IMG/VR virus record: IMGVR_UViG_3300043436_002497
Location: 1 to 31,636 of that record
Reading direction: 5' to 3' (one strand)
DNA: 31,636 bases
Source of the DNA: a virus
This document shows, one piece after another, positions 14,011 through 20,972 of this stretch; the stretch's first letter is position 1; every line of letters begins with the position of its first letter. The translations under genes were made by a program, and so were the position numbers. Under the pieces are notes generated by a model. It worked only from the letters and a program-made list of their open reading frames with translations. It ran no database searches and was not told where the DNA came from.

Positions 14011-14675
14011 TTCTGGTTTTTTTTGAGTGCTTCGATCTCGTCGCGGAGGTAGCGGAGGGCATCTGCTAGGGCATGGTAAATCGTGACTTCAGAGTAATTC
14101 TGGTACCATTCGATTCTTTTTAGCTCATCCTCCAGCGGCATCTCCTGCACAGGCAACGGGCGGCGGGTGCGGTATCTGAACGCCTCATGGTCTATAGGCA
14201 TTGCACCCACCTCGTATGGGAAAACATCAAGCCATACTCCGTGAATCCTGTCGTGGTGCTTTGCTTGGACTTGATCCCCTGTGTGGATTTCCTCGTCAGG
14301 GCCAAGCTCTCGCCATTCGGGGGCGGTTTCGGCTAGTAGCTTTTCAGCGTATTTCCATTCAGGTTCCAGTTCTCCGTAAGGAGGCGGGGGCAGTTTGCTT
14401 TTGATAAACGCACGAAGCCTCTCGACCTCGGCCTTTGATGCGGCGAGTTCTTGGTCTAGGAGGTTCCTGTCTTCAATCATGGTGTCCTTAGACATTCTGG
14501 TATTCTCCAAGATGTTGTTGAGCCTTGCGACCTCGGCTTGTGCCTTGCATTGGTTCTCTAGTGATACGGCAAGCTCGCGTTCCAGTTGCCGCGCAAAGTC
14601 GGATGTAACTGTGGCGCATGAGTAAAAGCCAATATGGTCAACGGACTTTGCATCTGTGCGTGGTGTGTCGCTCAT
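14007..14675 (-). CDS. TPRTDA-type coiled-coil protein
   Basis: A 222-aa protein starting MSDTPRTDAKS, a start I recall from many small phage and bacterial hypothetical proteins. Residues about 25-85 form a coiled coil (ARQLERELAVSLENQCKAQA, EVARLNNIL, ELAASKAEVERLRAF). The second half is globular, with a basic-aromatic stretch and a helical end. The ATG at 14675 overlaps the HTH gene's stop (ATGA) and is preferred over the long upstream extension. It shares coil-coding DNA with the inserted gene at 4301-4921. Function unknown. Confidence 0.7.
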   Translation of the reverse strand: MSDTPRTDAKSVDHIGFYSCATVTSDFARQLERELAVSLENQCKAQAEVARLNNILENTRMSKDTMIEDRNLLDQELAASKAEVERLRAFIKSKLPPPPYGELEPEWKYAEKLLAETAPEWRELGPDEEIHTGDQVQAKHHDRIHGVWLDVFPYEVGAMPIDHEAFRYRTRRPLPVQEMPLEDELKRIEWYQNYSEVTIYHALADALRYLRDEIEALKKNQK

Positions 14676-14929
14676 TTTGCTGGGTGATAGTGCCAGACTG
14701 CCGAGACACGGGAGGTGAGCTGGATGCTGAACCTTTTGCGCTCGAGCCGCCCCTCCCGCACCAGCTTCTCCACCCGGTGCTGCATGGTCTGGCGGCAGAC
14801 TCCCGAGAGTTCGCACATCTGCTCGAGGGAGAGCCACCCCTCGGGGACGGGCTCGCATGTCGCCCCGGTGGTCTCTTTCATGATTGCGGCAAGCCAGTCG
14901 TTGGCGGTCTTTGCTGGGGTCTTTTTCAT
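14672..14929 (-). CDS. Winged-HTH regulator
   Basis: An 85-aa protein. Residues about 30-70 form an HTH with wing (WLSLEQMCELSGVCRQTMQH, then RVEKLVREGRLERKRF), as in small ArsR/MarR-like or phage regulators. The ATG at 14929 is chosen; a TTG six bases earlier would also work. It sits between the phosphoesterase and the TPRTDA gene in the same unit. Confidence 0.75.
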   Translation of the reverse strand: MKKTPAKTANDWLAAIMKETTGATCEPVPEGWLSLEQMCELSGVCRQTMQHRVEKLVREGRLERKRFSIQLTSRVSAVWHYHPAK

Positions 14930-14949
14930 ATTCAAAATAAGGGCAGAGC

Positions 14950-15705
14950 CTAAAACGGCAGACGCCAGCCGTGGTCTTCACCCTCGCTTGGCCCGGTGAA
15001 GAGCCAGACTTGGGAAGCAGGCTTCTTTCCCTCACGGATCTCTGCGGCGACAAGGCCCATGCCCCATCCCATCGTGGCCCGACGGCAGGAGGCATAGGTC
15101 ATTTCGCGTTTCCGAGTCAGTGTGCCGACGCAGTAGCCGTGCGATGGTTTCATCGTGCGTCCTGGGGCCTGCATGGCGCGGTGGGTGTGGGCAAAAACCA
15201 CCTTCCCCCCGTAAGCCTCGGCCATGTCACGCGCGGCCATCTCATTGTAGAAGGTGCCGTGGGTGAAGAGGACATCCCCGATCATCAGCTTCTGATAGAT
15301 GCCATCGTAGGGGATGACGCGGGTTCCCATCTTCCGACACTCCTCTTCGATGTGGTAGAGAGCGCGTGAAGCGGCATACGCGATGACGGCATTCGGTGAA
15401 TTGGAGAGGGAAGTAAGCCGCGCCTCATGGTTGCCAAAAAGGTAGGTGTCTGCCTTTAGCTCCCGCAGAAACATCAGGCCCCCGTCGATGTCCGGGGCGA
15501 CGGGCTCGGCAGAGTCAGCGTCGATGCCGCGCGCCCCACTGCGAAACGCGGAGGTGTCCATTGCATCCCCGAGGTGCAGTAGGCGGTCAGGCTTAAACTT
15601 GGCCTTTGCCTCCAGCACGGCGGCTTTGGCAGCAGGGCAGATGTGCTTTCCATGACTGCATCCAATGGCAAGCACCTTTGTCCAACGGGAGACGACGTTC
15701 GCCAT
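14950..15705 (-). CDS. Calcineurin-like metallophosphoesterase
   Basis: A 251-aa protein with the metal-binding series HLGDAMD, GNHE, FTHGTFYN and AHTHR in order, typical of two-metal phosphoesterases. The first motif is odd: GCSHGKH stands where most members have DxH, so Cys may replace the first metal Asp. The substrate could be nucleotides, DNA ends or phosphoprotein and cannot be told here. It lies next to the endolysin. The start codon is 13 bases after TTTGACAC. Confidence 0.85.
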   Translation of the reverse strand: MANVVSRWTKVLAIGCSHGKHICPAAKAAVLEAKAKFKPDRLLHLGDAMDTSAFRSGARGIDADSAEPVAPDIDGGLMFLRELKADTYLFGNHEARLTSLSNSPNAVIAYAASRALYHIEEECRKMGTRVIPYDGIYQKLMIGDVLFTHGTFYNEMAARDMAEAYGGKVVFAHTHRAMQAPGRTMKPSHGYCVGTLTRKREMTYASCRRATMGWGMGLVAAEIREGKKPASQVWLFTGPSEGEDHGWRLPF

Positions 15706-15855
15706 GACCTTGAGGCCCGTGTCAAAACGTGGTCGGTGGTGACCGACCCGGTTAGACTGAGAGCTTTAGCGAACAGCCCCGAGCGTCAGCGAGTGGGTGA
15801 GCCGAGCGGGCGCGAGCGAATCAAACAAGCCGTCAGCAGACGGCGCAGCGGTGGT
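15706..15855. other. Hairpin-rich intergenic, with relative of the structured element
   Basis: From left to right on plus: GTGTCAAA (15719), a 7-bp stem GGTCGGT/ACCGACC, a GAGCG-rich stretch (about 15777-15820), then TCAAACAAG plus a 6-bp hairpin (15829-15834/15839-15844) and GC. The last part matches the start of the three-hairpin elements at 82 and 30985. A further stem, 15850-15855/15860-15865, places the endolysin stop codon in its loop. Confidence 0.5.
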
Positions 15856-16431
15856 TCAGACCACCAACTCTTTCTTGATCGCCTCGAGGCGGTTCATCCA
15901 CCCCCGGCGGAATCGCTCGAGCTTGGGATTGCCAGCGATGATCGCCTCGTAGCGACGGCGGGATTTTTGCAGGAAGGCCATTGCGAGGCCCGTGGAGTCT
16001 GGCACGGACATGGCGGCGCGGCGGCTCTTCTCGCCGAGGATGCCGTCCACGGAGAGCTGGAAGCCGTAATCGTTTGTCGCGTTCTGGAGCATCCTGATCG
16101 CGGTGCGTGTCCCTTGGTTCACTCCCTGGACAAAGGCCACCTCCTGCACGGGTGAAGGAAGCCCGGCGAAGGGCATCCAGTCGCTTTCGTAGTAGTGCGC
16201 GGCGATGGCACGGGCGGTCGGCTCGGCAGGAGGCGGGGCGATGCGGTCGTGGAGGACAGTTAGCCCGGCGAAGGTCGCGCCACCCGGATCTGCGGGGTCG
16301 TTCTCCCAGCGGATCGTCTCGCCGTCGGGGAGGTAGACGCATTCCCAGCGGAGGACGAGGCCGAGGGATTTGCGGAATCGTGCAGGGAGGCCTGCGTCTT
16401 CAGCGGCGGCGAGGATGTCGGAGCGTTTCAT
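15856..16431 (-). CDS. Endolysin, GH108 muramidase with C-terminal peptidoglycan-binding part
   Basis: A 191-aa protein that cuts the host cell wall. The N-terminal catalytic part has RWE (Glu30 the likely acid) and ENDPADPGGATFAGLT, the hallmark of glycoside hydrolase family 108. Residues about 110-190 carry DGILGEKSRRAA and resemble the PG_binding_3 domain usual in this family. Full length for the family. No signal peptide is evident, so release would need the holin nearby. The leader has no Shine-Dalgarno site (CACCTCCTACC before the ATG). Confidence 0.93.
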   Translation of the reverse strand: MKRSDILAAAEDAGLPARFRKSLGLVLRWECVYLPDGETIRWENDPADPGGATFAGLTVLHDRIAPPPAEPTARAIAAHYYESDWMPFAGLPSPVQEVAFVQGVNQGTRTAIRMLQNATNDYGFQLSVDGILGEKSRRAAMSVPDSTGLAMAFLQKSRRRYEAIIAGNPKLERFRRGWMNRLEAIKKELVV

Positions 16432-16457
16432 GGTAGGAGGTGGAGAGAGTGATGATT

Positions 16458-16536
16458 CACCATGGAGAGCATGAAGATCATGAAGTTGTTAAAGATTGGC
16501 GGTCACCCTTCATGCCCCTTCATGTGCTTCATGGTG
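16458..16536. repeat. CATGAAG 9-base repeat forming an inverted pair
   Basis: GCATGAAGATCATGAAG on the left and CTTCATGCCCCTTCATGTGC on the right, bounded by CACCATG (16458) and CATGGTG (16530). They can pair over the gap between endolysin and holin and include the holin stop codon. Confidence 0.6.
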
Positions 16537-16753
16537 AGTTCTTCCCCTCGGCGAATTTCTGCACGACCTTGGCCCCGGCTGTGGTGGCGAGCGTGATCTC
16601 GAGGAGGCTTCCGACGCCGTGCGGGATGTCCTGCCCGGTAATGAGCCAGCGGAAGATCACGAGGACGACGAGCGAGAGGACGACCGCCAGCGAGAATCGG
16701 GTCATCGAGGGCGAACCGGGGGCGTCGGAGAGCAGGCCGCGAAGGAAGGTCAT
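16529..16753 (-). CDS. Putative holin
   Basis: A 74-aa protein with a strong membrane helix (FSLAVVLSLVVLVIFRWLI), a short loop, a second weaker hydrophobic segment (GVGSLLEITLATTAGAKVV) and a charged C-terminus (QKFAEGKNSP). Size, topology and position just before the endolysin fit a holin that lets the enzyme out. No family signature is certain. A heptamer array (16761-16786) lies directly upstream of the ATG. Confidence 0.6.
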   Translation of the reverse strand: MTFLRGLLSDAPGSPSMTRFSLAVVLSLVVLVIFRWLITGQDIPHGVGSLLEITLATTAGAKVVQKFAEGKNSP

Positions 16754-16760
16754 GGGGGAA

Positions 16761-16786
16761 GACTGAAGGCTGAAGGCTGAAGGCTG
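16761..16786. repeat. CTTCAGC heptamer array 4 (as GGCTGAA)
   Basis: GACTGAA, GGCTGAA x2, GGCTG, then TTAGG. On minus it is the leader of the putative holin gene. Confidence 0.85.
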
Positions 16787-16809
16787 TTAGGTATGAGAAC
16801 TGATGCGGA

Positions 16810-16914
16810 TCACCGCTTAAATCGTGAAAGGAAGTCACCGATCTCGGGGGAGAATGCGATCAGGATGAACATGGCCAGAACACCGAGTGCGCCTGATAGG
16901 AAGCAGAGGAGCAT
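16810..16914 (-). CDS. Micro membrane peptide in the lysis cassette (34 aa)
   Basis: MLLCFLSGALGVLAMFILIA, followed by FSPEIGDFLSRFKR: one membrane helix with a basic end. It starts two bases after the u-spanin stop. It could be a second holin, an antiholin or a pinholin-like peptide. Confidence 0.6.
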   Translation of the reverse strand: MLLCFLSGALGVLAMFILIAFSPEIGDFLSRFKR

Positions 16915-16916
16915 GG

Positions 16917-17327
16917 TCACAGGGCGAGCTTGAGGCCGGAGCGCAGCGCAAACCACGCTGCGACGCTTCCGAGCATGAGGGCGGCGAGTCCTCGCCACAT
17001 CCAGAGTTCCTTTAGGGCCTTGGCCTGCTTGGCCTGCCAGTAAGCCACATCATTCTGAGCCTGATGGAGGGCGGTAGATTGATCGGTGACGGCCTGCTCG
17101 TAGCTGGTCACGGCCTGCTCGAGGGCGGCGATGGCTGGCACTCCTGCCGGGGTGACATGGGGGCGAAGCTTCTCGAGGCCTGTCTTGACGGCTACCACGC
17201 TCGGGGCGGCGTAAGATGGCTGGGGCTTTGCCGCGCAGCCTGTGATCCCGAACAGGGCAATCGTGGCGGCGAGCATGGCCGCGCAGAGAAGAAGGAGCAG
17301 CTCGATGGGGTCTGAAAATCGCCTCAT
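16917..17327 (-). CDS. Putative unimolecular spanin (lipoprotein plus C-terminal membrane helix)
   Basis: 136 aa. A hydrophobic signal ends in a lipobox, LFGITGC (Cys31), predicting an outer-membrane lipoprotein. A helical, coil-prone middle follows (AIAALEQAVTSYEQAVT, then DVAYWQAKQAKALKEL). The C-terminus has a second membrane helix (GLAALMLGSVAAWFAL). Lipid anchor at one end and inner-membrane anchor at the other is the topology of u-spanins such as T1 gp11, which fuse the two membranes in the last step of lysis of a diderm host. The neighbours are holin and endolysin. The start lies 12 bases after TTTGACTC. Confidence 0.7.
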   Translation of the reverse strand: MRRFSDPIELLLLLCAAMLAATIALFGITGCAAKPQPSYAAPSVVAVKTGLEKLRPHVTPAGVPAIAALEQAVTSYEQAVTDQSTALHQAQNDVAYWQAKQAKALKELWMWRGLAALMLGSVAAWFALRSGLKLAL

Positions 17328-17453
17328 GCAGGAGGCGCGGAGTCAAAGAGGCAGAAAAATAATCAGGATGCAACGGAGGCGAAGCAACGGCCATGCAAGC
17401 CAATCATGAACTCAGGAAGGGAACGGAAAAAGGATGTTGTTTTCCCGTCTGAC

Positions 17454-17474
17454 CTTCAGCCTTCAGCCTTCAGT
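17454..17474. repeat. CTTCAGC heptamer array 5
   Basis: CTTCAGC x2 and CTTCAGT, upstream of the u-spanin gene on the opposite reading to arrays 3, 4, 6 and 7. Confidence 0.85.
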
Positions 17475-17850
17475 CTAATAGCCTATCCAGAAAAGGTGGT
17501 CGGACAGGGTCCAGGTCGCTACTACTCCCGACTAGGCCAGCACAAAGCTACCCGCCAGTTTCGCCCCTCGATGCCCCGCCCGATTAAGCTGGAACTTGTA
17601 AGGATTGCTTACCAGTTCCGCAGTGGTTCACCGAAGATCCCCACGAGAAAATGTTCTGGCTACTCTTTTCGAGCAGAATTCGTGCGCCAGAGGCACTAGT
17701 GGTTAGGCCACCCCGACCATCCAACCTACTCTTTCGAGAAAGCCCGTGGGCTTTTGTCAATCAGATGGAACCTTTGAAAGAACACATGGGGTGAGATAGC
17801 TGGTCTGCGGGAAGCCCCCCATGTCTACTGCCAAGAACCTCATGTCAAAA

Positions 17851-17877
17851 CCTTTGCGGCCTTTGCGACCTTCGCGT
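17851..17877. repeat. CCTTTGCGG 9-base repeat
   Basis: CCTTTGCGG, CCTTTGCGA, CCTTCGCGT in tandem, just after the stop of the gene at 17888. Confidence 0.8.
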
Positions 17878-17887
17878 GAAACTCTGC

Positions 17888-18130
17888 TTAGCGTTTCTCC
17901 AGCGTCCGCAGCCGGGCCTCGTGGTCGGCGAGGAGGATGTCGTGCCGCTTGTCTGTCTCTGCATTGGCCTCCATGCGGATCAGGACGGCCTCGATCTTCT
18001 CGATCCGGGTATTGGCCGCCGTGAACTCCTCCTTGGTCACGAACTTCGTCCCGAGCAGGGCGACTCCTAGCAGGGCGGCGGTCGTGGCGACCTTGAGTGC
18101 CAGGTCGAAGTATCGGGCCACTTCGCTCAT
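17888..18130 (-). CDS. Membrane-anchored coiled-coil protein
   Basis: 80 aa: an N-terminal membrane helix (ALKVATTAALLGVALLGTKF), then a coiled coil to the end (TRIEKIEAVLIRMEANAETD, then HEARLRTLEKR). It is close to the lysis genes, so an accessory holin or an inner spanin-like part is possible. It starts two bases after the upstream stop. Confidence 0.65.
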   Translation of the reverse strand: MSEVARYFDLALKVATTAALLGVALLGTKFVTKEEFTAANTRIEKIEAVLIRMEANAETDKRHDILLADHEARLRTLEKR

Positions 18131-18132
18131 GA

Positions 18133-18393
18133 CTATGAGCCAGCGAGTTGCTGGACAAGTGCCTTGAGTTGCTCCTGCTTGTCGCTGGGGAGCGTTGCGG
18201 CAAGTTCAAAGAAAGCGGCGTTCTCGGCCTTCACACGATCCACTTCCTGCTGGGTGTAGCTGTCCAGTATCTCGTTCACACGAGCGAGGAGGTAGGCTTC
18301 GGGCGTGGTCTGCTCTGCACCCTCGACGGAGTTGAGTCGGGCGACGATGGCGTTGAGGCCGCTGAGTTTGGAGGGGTCGATGGTAAGATTCAC
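18133..18393 (-). CDS. Hypothetical protein downstream of the fibre genes
   Basis: An 86-aa helical protein (LSGLNAIVARLNSVEG, then EVDRVKAENAAFFELAATLP). The GTG start at 18393 lies within the TTCATCCCC repeat shared with 13862. It could be a fibre-associated or assembly protein by position only. Confidence 0.65.
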   Translation of the reverse strand: MNLTIDPSKLSGLNAIVARLNSVEGAEQTTPEAYLLARVNEILDSYTQQEVDRVKAENAAFFELAATLPSDKQEQLKALVQQLAGS

Positions 18394-18417
18394 AGGGATG
18401 AAGGGGATGAAGGCGAT
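18391..18417. repeat. GGGATGAAG 9-base repeat, copy 2
   Basis: First 21 bases identical to 13860-13880; includes the GTG start of the 86-aa gene. Confidence 0.8.
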
Positions 18418-18438
18418 GGGGTGAGTGGTAGCTGGGAT

Positions 18439-18639
18439 CTAGGAGCTGGGAGTTGGGGTTTCTGCGCTCGACTCTCGACCCTCGACGCTCGACTCGGCAT
18501 TTGGCTTGATCGCGGAGGCGAGGACTTCGATTGCGGTTTGGATGGAGCAGAAGCCGCTTCGCGAAATTTGGTTTAGGTTGCGTGGCTCAAGAGCTTCACT
18601 AATCAGTTGCAGGGCTTGGGCGGGTGTCATGTTGTTCAT
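18439..18639 (-). CDS. Hypothetical protein with repeat-encoded tail
   Basis: 66 aa: MNNMTPAQALQLISEALEP, then a short helical domain. The C-terminal tail (SSVEGRESSAE) is encoded by a CTCGAC heptamer array. It starts four bases after the fibre gene stop. Function unknown. Confidence 0.65.
   Translation of the reverse strand: MNNMTPAQALQLISEALEPRNLNQISRSGFCSIQTAIEVLASAIKPNAESSVEGRESSAETPTPSS
18467..18494. repeat. CTCGACN heptamer array
   Basis: Four units CTCGACT, CTCGACC, CTCGACG, CTCGACT, inside the 3' end of the 66-aa gene. A heptamer family unrelated to CTTCAGC. Confidence 0.85.
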
Positions 18640-18642
18640 AGA

Positions 18643-20046
18643 TTATGAGAGGGTCAGGGAGGCAGAGCGGGTCGTTCCGTCTGTGCCGCGATAGCGGATG
18701 GTGAGGGAGGTGTTCGATGTCGCTTCAAAGGCGAGATCGCCATTCGTCGCCAGAGTCACCGAGGCGGCGGGAATGAGGACGGGGGCGGTGAGCTTGAGGA
18801 TATTGCCACTTGCTCCCGTACCGTTGCCTGTTGCGGTCAGGGTAAAGATGCCGCCTGTGGTGCTTGTAATGTCGAGTCGGCGCCCGTTGCTGGCATCGGT
18901 GAAAGTGCCGTAGAGACGGAATGTCTGGGCATTCGTGCCATTGCGCAGGGCAAGCGTGTTGGCTGCGTCTCGGGCGAGAATGGTATCGGGATTGACTGCC
19001 GGATTGCTCGACAACGTAAACCCAAGAGTGGAATTTAAGGCAATCCTCACCCCTGCTGTAAGAGCTACGGAGTTAGTGTATAGGTCACTCGGAGTGCTAA
19101 ACTGTCCCGATTTCAGAACGGTAAACCGACTCGTACCTCCAACCTGCAAATCGAGGAGGCGACTCGTAGAAGCACTCGCCGTGTCGGTGATGTTGAGCCT
19201 GATTCCGTTGGCAGCACCCGTGATGTTCCAAGTTCCGCTGAGATCGAGAAGCGGGGTGGTGTTCGCTCCCGTGACGCTATAGGAAGCCGTCAGGGCACTC
19301 GTGTTAGCCGCCGCCGTGATCGTCTGGCCTGCGGTGAAGGAGTTGTTGAGTGAAGCAAACGCAAGTTTGTTCCAAGAAGATCCAGCTGCATTTCCAAAAT
19401 AAAGATCCTGCCCATCGCGCATGATCCTGTTTCTACGCTGGATATCGTTCAGCCCGCCGATACCCGTTGATTCAAGCAACAAGCCCGTTGCATTCAACTC
19501 TACAGATGTTCCGGCGTAGTATGTGCCAGCAATGAAGAGATCCTCAAAGAAGGGGGATGAGGTGTCGTTGACGGGCTGGTTCGGGAGATTAGCGAGATCG
19601 GGCTTGTTGAGGATCTGCGCGAGGCCGCTGGTCGCGTTCCAGTCGGAGTTGACTTGGGCGGCTGGGATTGTCGGGAAGTCGGTGATCGCTGAAACCGTAT
19701 GCGTGTGCGCGGATGGGGCGAAGGTCGTCGGCTTGCCGCTAATCGCCTCCCAGGTGGAGGCTCCATCAGCTCCTGCTGGCCCTTGGGGGCCTGTTGCACC
19801 AGTGGCTCCAGCAGGCCCCTGCGGTCCGGTATCCCCCGTGTCGCCCTTCAATCCTTGGGGGCCTTGGGGGCCGGTGGCTCCTTGGGGACCTTGCGGCCCT
19901 TGGGGGCCTGTTGCTCCGGTTGCTCCCGTCGCCCCCGTGGCACCCGTCGCACCCGTAGCACCTTGGAGGCCCGGTGCGCCCGTGGTCAACTCCACCTCGA
20001 GGACGGCGGGGGCGGTTACGATTTCGATCTCGATTTCGGCGGACAT
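18643..20046 (-). CDS. Collagen-like tail fibre protein
   Basis: A 467-aa probable receptor-binding fibre. Residues about 23-96 are Gly-X-Y repeats ([33 protein letters not shown]) that form a collagen-like triple helix. Then comes an HTHTVSAI motif of the kind found in tail-fibre shafts that bind ions. A long beta-rich, Ser/Thr/Asn-rich part follows, ending in [17 protein letters not shown]. The repeat DNA is prone to slippage, so length variation between relatives is likely. It is preceded by a heptamer array leader. Confidence 0.85.
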   Translation of the reverse strand: MSAEIEIEIVTAPAVLEVELTTGAPGLQGATGATGATGATGATGATGPQGPQGPQGATGPQGPQGLKGDTGDTGPQGPAGATGATGPQGPAGADGASTWEAISGKPTTFAPSAHTHTVSAITDFPTIPAAQVNSDWNATSGLAQILNKPDLANLPNQPVNDTSSPFFEDLFIAGTYYAGTSVELNATGLLLESTGIGGLNDIQRRNRIMRDGQDLYFGNAAGSSWNKLAFASLNNSFTAGQTITAAANTSALTASYSVTGANTTPLLDLSGTWNITGAANGIRLNITDTASASTSRLLDLQVGGTSRFTVLKSGQFSTPSDLYTNSVALTAGVRIALNSTLGFTLSSNPAVNPDTILARDAANTLALRNGTNAQTFRLYGTFTDASNGRRLDITSTTGGIFTLTATGNGTGASGNILKLTAPVLIPAASVTLATNGDLAFEATSNTSLTIRYRGTDGTTRSASLTLS

Positions 20047-20061
20047 GGGGGAAGGGGATTA

Positions 20062-20084
20062 GGCTGAAGGCTGAAGACTGAAGG
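20062..20084. repeat. CTTCAGC heptamer array 6 (as GGCTGAA)
   Basis: GGCTGAA x2, GACTGAA, GG. On minus it lies about 16 bases before the fibre start, followed by CTAATCCCCTTCCCCC. Confidence 0.85.
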
Positions 20085-20090
20085 TAGGAA

Positions 20091-20465
20091 TCAAGCAGGG
20101 ATGGTGATGCGGTCGTCCACTTCGACGAGTCCCTGATGGAGGACGATCCTCGTGCCGTCGGCGCGGGTGAGCAGGAGGTCATGCTGGAGGAATGCCTCGG
20201 AACTCGTGCCGGGGAGGGTTGCGGTCACCGATGCAGGAAGTGCAAGGGTCGCCTGACCATTCGCCGCATTGGTGATCGTCACGGTGAACTCAGCCAGGAC
20301 AGGTGCCCCACTCTTCTTGCGGATCTGGCTCTTGAGCGTGGCACCGACCAGCGAGAGGGCGACCTTCGGAGTGACAGAGCGATTCCAGAGCTTCACGCCG
20401 TAGGAGAAGTCGGCACCCTGCATGATGCGGTTATCGGAAGTCAGGTCAAACGTCGCGGCGGCCAT
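20091..20465 (-). CDS. Baseplate/upper fibre-type structural protein
   Basis: A 124-aa beta-rich protein (MQGADFSYGVKLWN, LVGATLKSQIRKKSGAP, GLVEVDDRIT). It resembles small phage structural proteins found just before fibre genes, such as BppU-like N-terminal domains. A role as adaptor between tail tip and fibre fits its place. The direct leader is heptamer array 7. Confidence 0.55.
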   Translation of the reverse strand: MAAATFDLTSDNRIMQGADFSYGVKLWNRSVTPKVALSLVGATLKSQIRKKSGAPVLAEFTVTITNAANGQATLALPASVTATLPGTSSEAFLQHDLLLTRADGTRIVLHQGLVEVDDRITIPA

Positions 20466-20471
20466 GAGATT

Positions 20472-20514
20472 AGGGGATTAGGCTGAAGGCTGAAGGCTGA
20501 AGGCGGGAACCCAT
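20472..20514 (-). other. Leader mini-ORF after TTTGACAC, made of heptamer repeat
   Basis: TTTGACAC (20527-20534), exactly 12 bases, then ATG at 20514 opening a 14-codon frame (MGSRLQPSAFSLIP) read through the heptamer array and stopping seven bases before the next gene's ATG. It may be a translated leader peptide or chance. Confidence 0.35.
20481..20504. repeat. CTTCAGC heptamer array 7 (as GGCTGAA)
   Basis: Three GGCTGAA units then GGC, between the 20091-20465 gene and the mini-ORF start. Confidence 0.85.
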
Positions 20515-20550
20515 ACGGAGGCCCTAGTGTCAAACCTCTGACCTAACAGT

Positions 20551-20571
20551 CTTCAGCCTTCAGCCTTCAGC
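20551..20571. repeat. CTTCAGC heptamer array 8
   Basis: Three perfect CTTCAGC units, followed by CTG, between the Cys-rich tail protein stop and the TTTGACAC site. Its flank (GTTAGGTCAG on minus) resembles that of array 4. Confidence 0.85.
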
Positions 20572-20579
20572 CTGTTTTC

Positions 20580-20972
20580 TCACCACTTCCCCTCGGGGCA
20601 TTTGCTTGTCGCCATGCGGAGCTTCGCCTGTGTGCTACAGCCGCACTTCTGACAGCGGCCCGTGCCGACGAAACCGGAAGCGTCCCAAAACTCGCAACCT
20701 TTGCAGGTGTCGAGTCGGCTTGCCAAGGTCGCTTCGTCAACTAGCTTGAAGCCGTTAATGGCCCAAGGTGCTATGCTATGGGCTAGGAGAGAAGCCTTGT
20801 GGAGTAGGGAGTGCTCTGTTGGTGGAGTAGCATCTGTCTTGGTGTGTCTTTCAAAGAGACAACGGCTGCAATCCCTTGCCTGAGGATGAGATTCGTAAAA
20901 CCCTAGCGAACAAAAGATCGGGCCTCTCTCAACAACCTGAGAAGCGTGTTGGCAATGCGGCATGGCTATCAT
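20580..20972 (-). CDS. Cys-rich minor tail protein
   Basis: About 130 aa with many Cys (ARDCSRCLFE; DTCKGCEFW; RCQKCGCSTQAK; TSKCPEGKW). The C-terminal CxxC pairs with a final CPxGKW are a pattern I associate with small metal-binding proteins encoded in siphovirus tail-tip regions. I chose the ATG at 20972 (MIAMPHCQH), which shares a base with the upstream stop (TGATG). More AT-rich than the capsid genes. Confidence 0.6.
   Translation of the reverse strand: MIAMPHCQHASQVVERGPIFCSLGFYESHPQARDCSRCLFERHTKTDATPPTEHSLLHKASLLAHSIAPWAINGFKLVDEATLASRLDTCKGCEFWDASGFVGTGRCQKCGCSTQAKLRMATSKCPEGKW

Larger units (their letters stand above)
17328..17887. other. Long intergenic region in the lysis area
   Basis: About 560 bases without a convincing gene. 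It contains a heptamer array (17454-17474), a strong stem 17591-17602/17608-17619 (one mismatch), a hairpin AAAGCC-CGTG-GGCTTT (17739-17754), an inverted repeat ACATGGGG/CCCCATGT (17784-17791/17817-17824), a TTTGACAT (17842-17849) and a CCTTTGCGG repeat (17851-17877). It could hold a small RNA or a promoter for the lysis genes. A 28-codon frame at 17757-17843 is too weak to call. Confidence 0.5.

Noticed and set aside
14676-15095. Longer start for the TPRTDA gene
   Set aside because: The extension is the shadow of the HTH gene and phosphoesterase end; the ATGA overlap at 14675 gives the natural start.
17406-17699. Plus-strand frame of about 97 codons in the lysis-region gap
   Set aside because: Starts with repeat-derived residues, lies on the strand opposite to all neighbours, and crosses strong hairpins; no domain seen.
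17690-17760. Possible tRNA around CTAGTGGTTAGGCC and CTTTCGAGAAAG
   Set aside because: The apparent T-arm does not pair and no acceptor stem forms.
17757-17843. 28-codon minus-strand frame (MRFLAVDMGGFPQTSYL and on)
   Set aside because: No ribosome site, no overlap with neighbours, and composition like intergenic sequence.
5523-20571. Heptamer arrays as CRISPR
   Set aside because: Units are 7 bases without spacers, and no cas genes are present.
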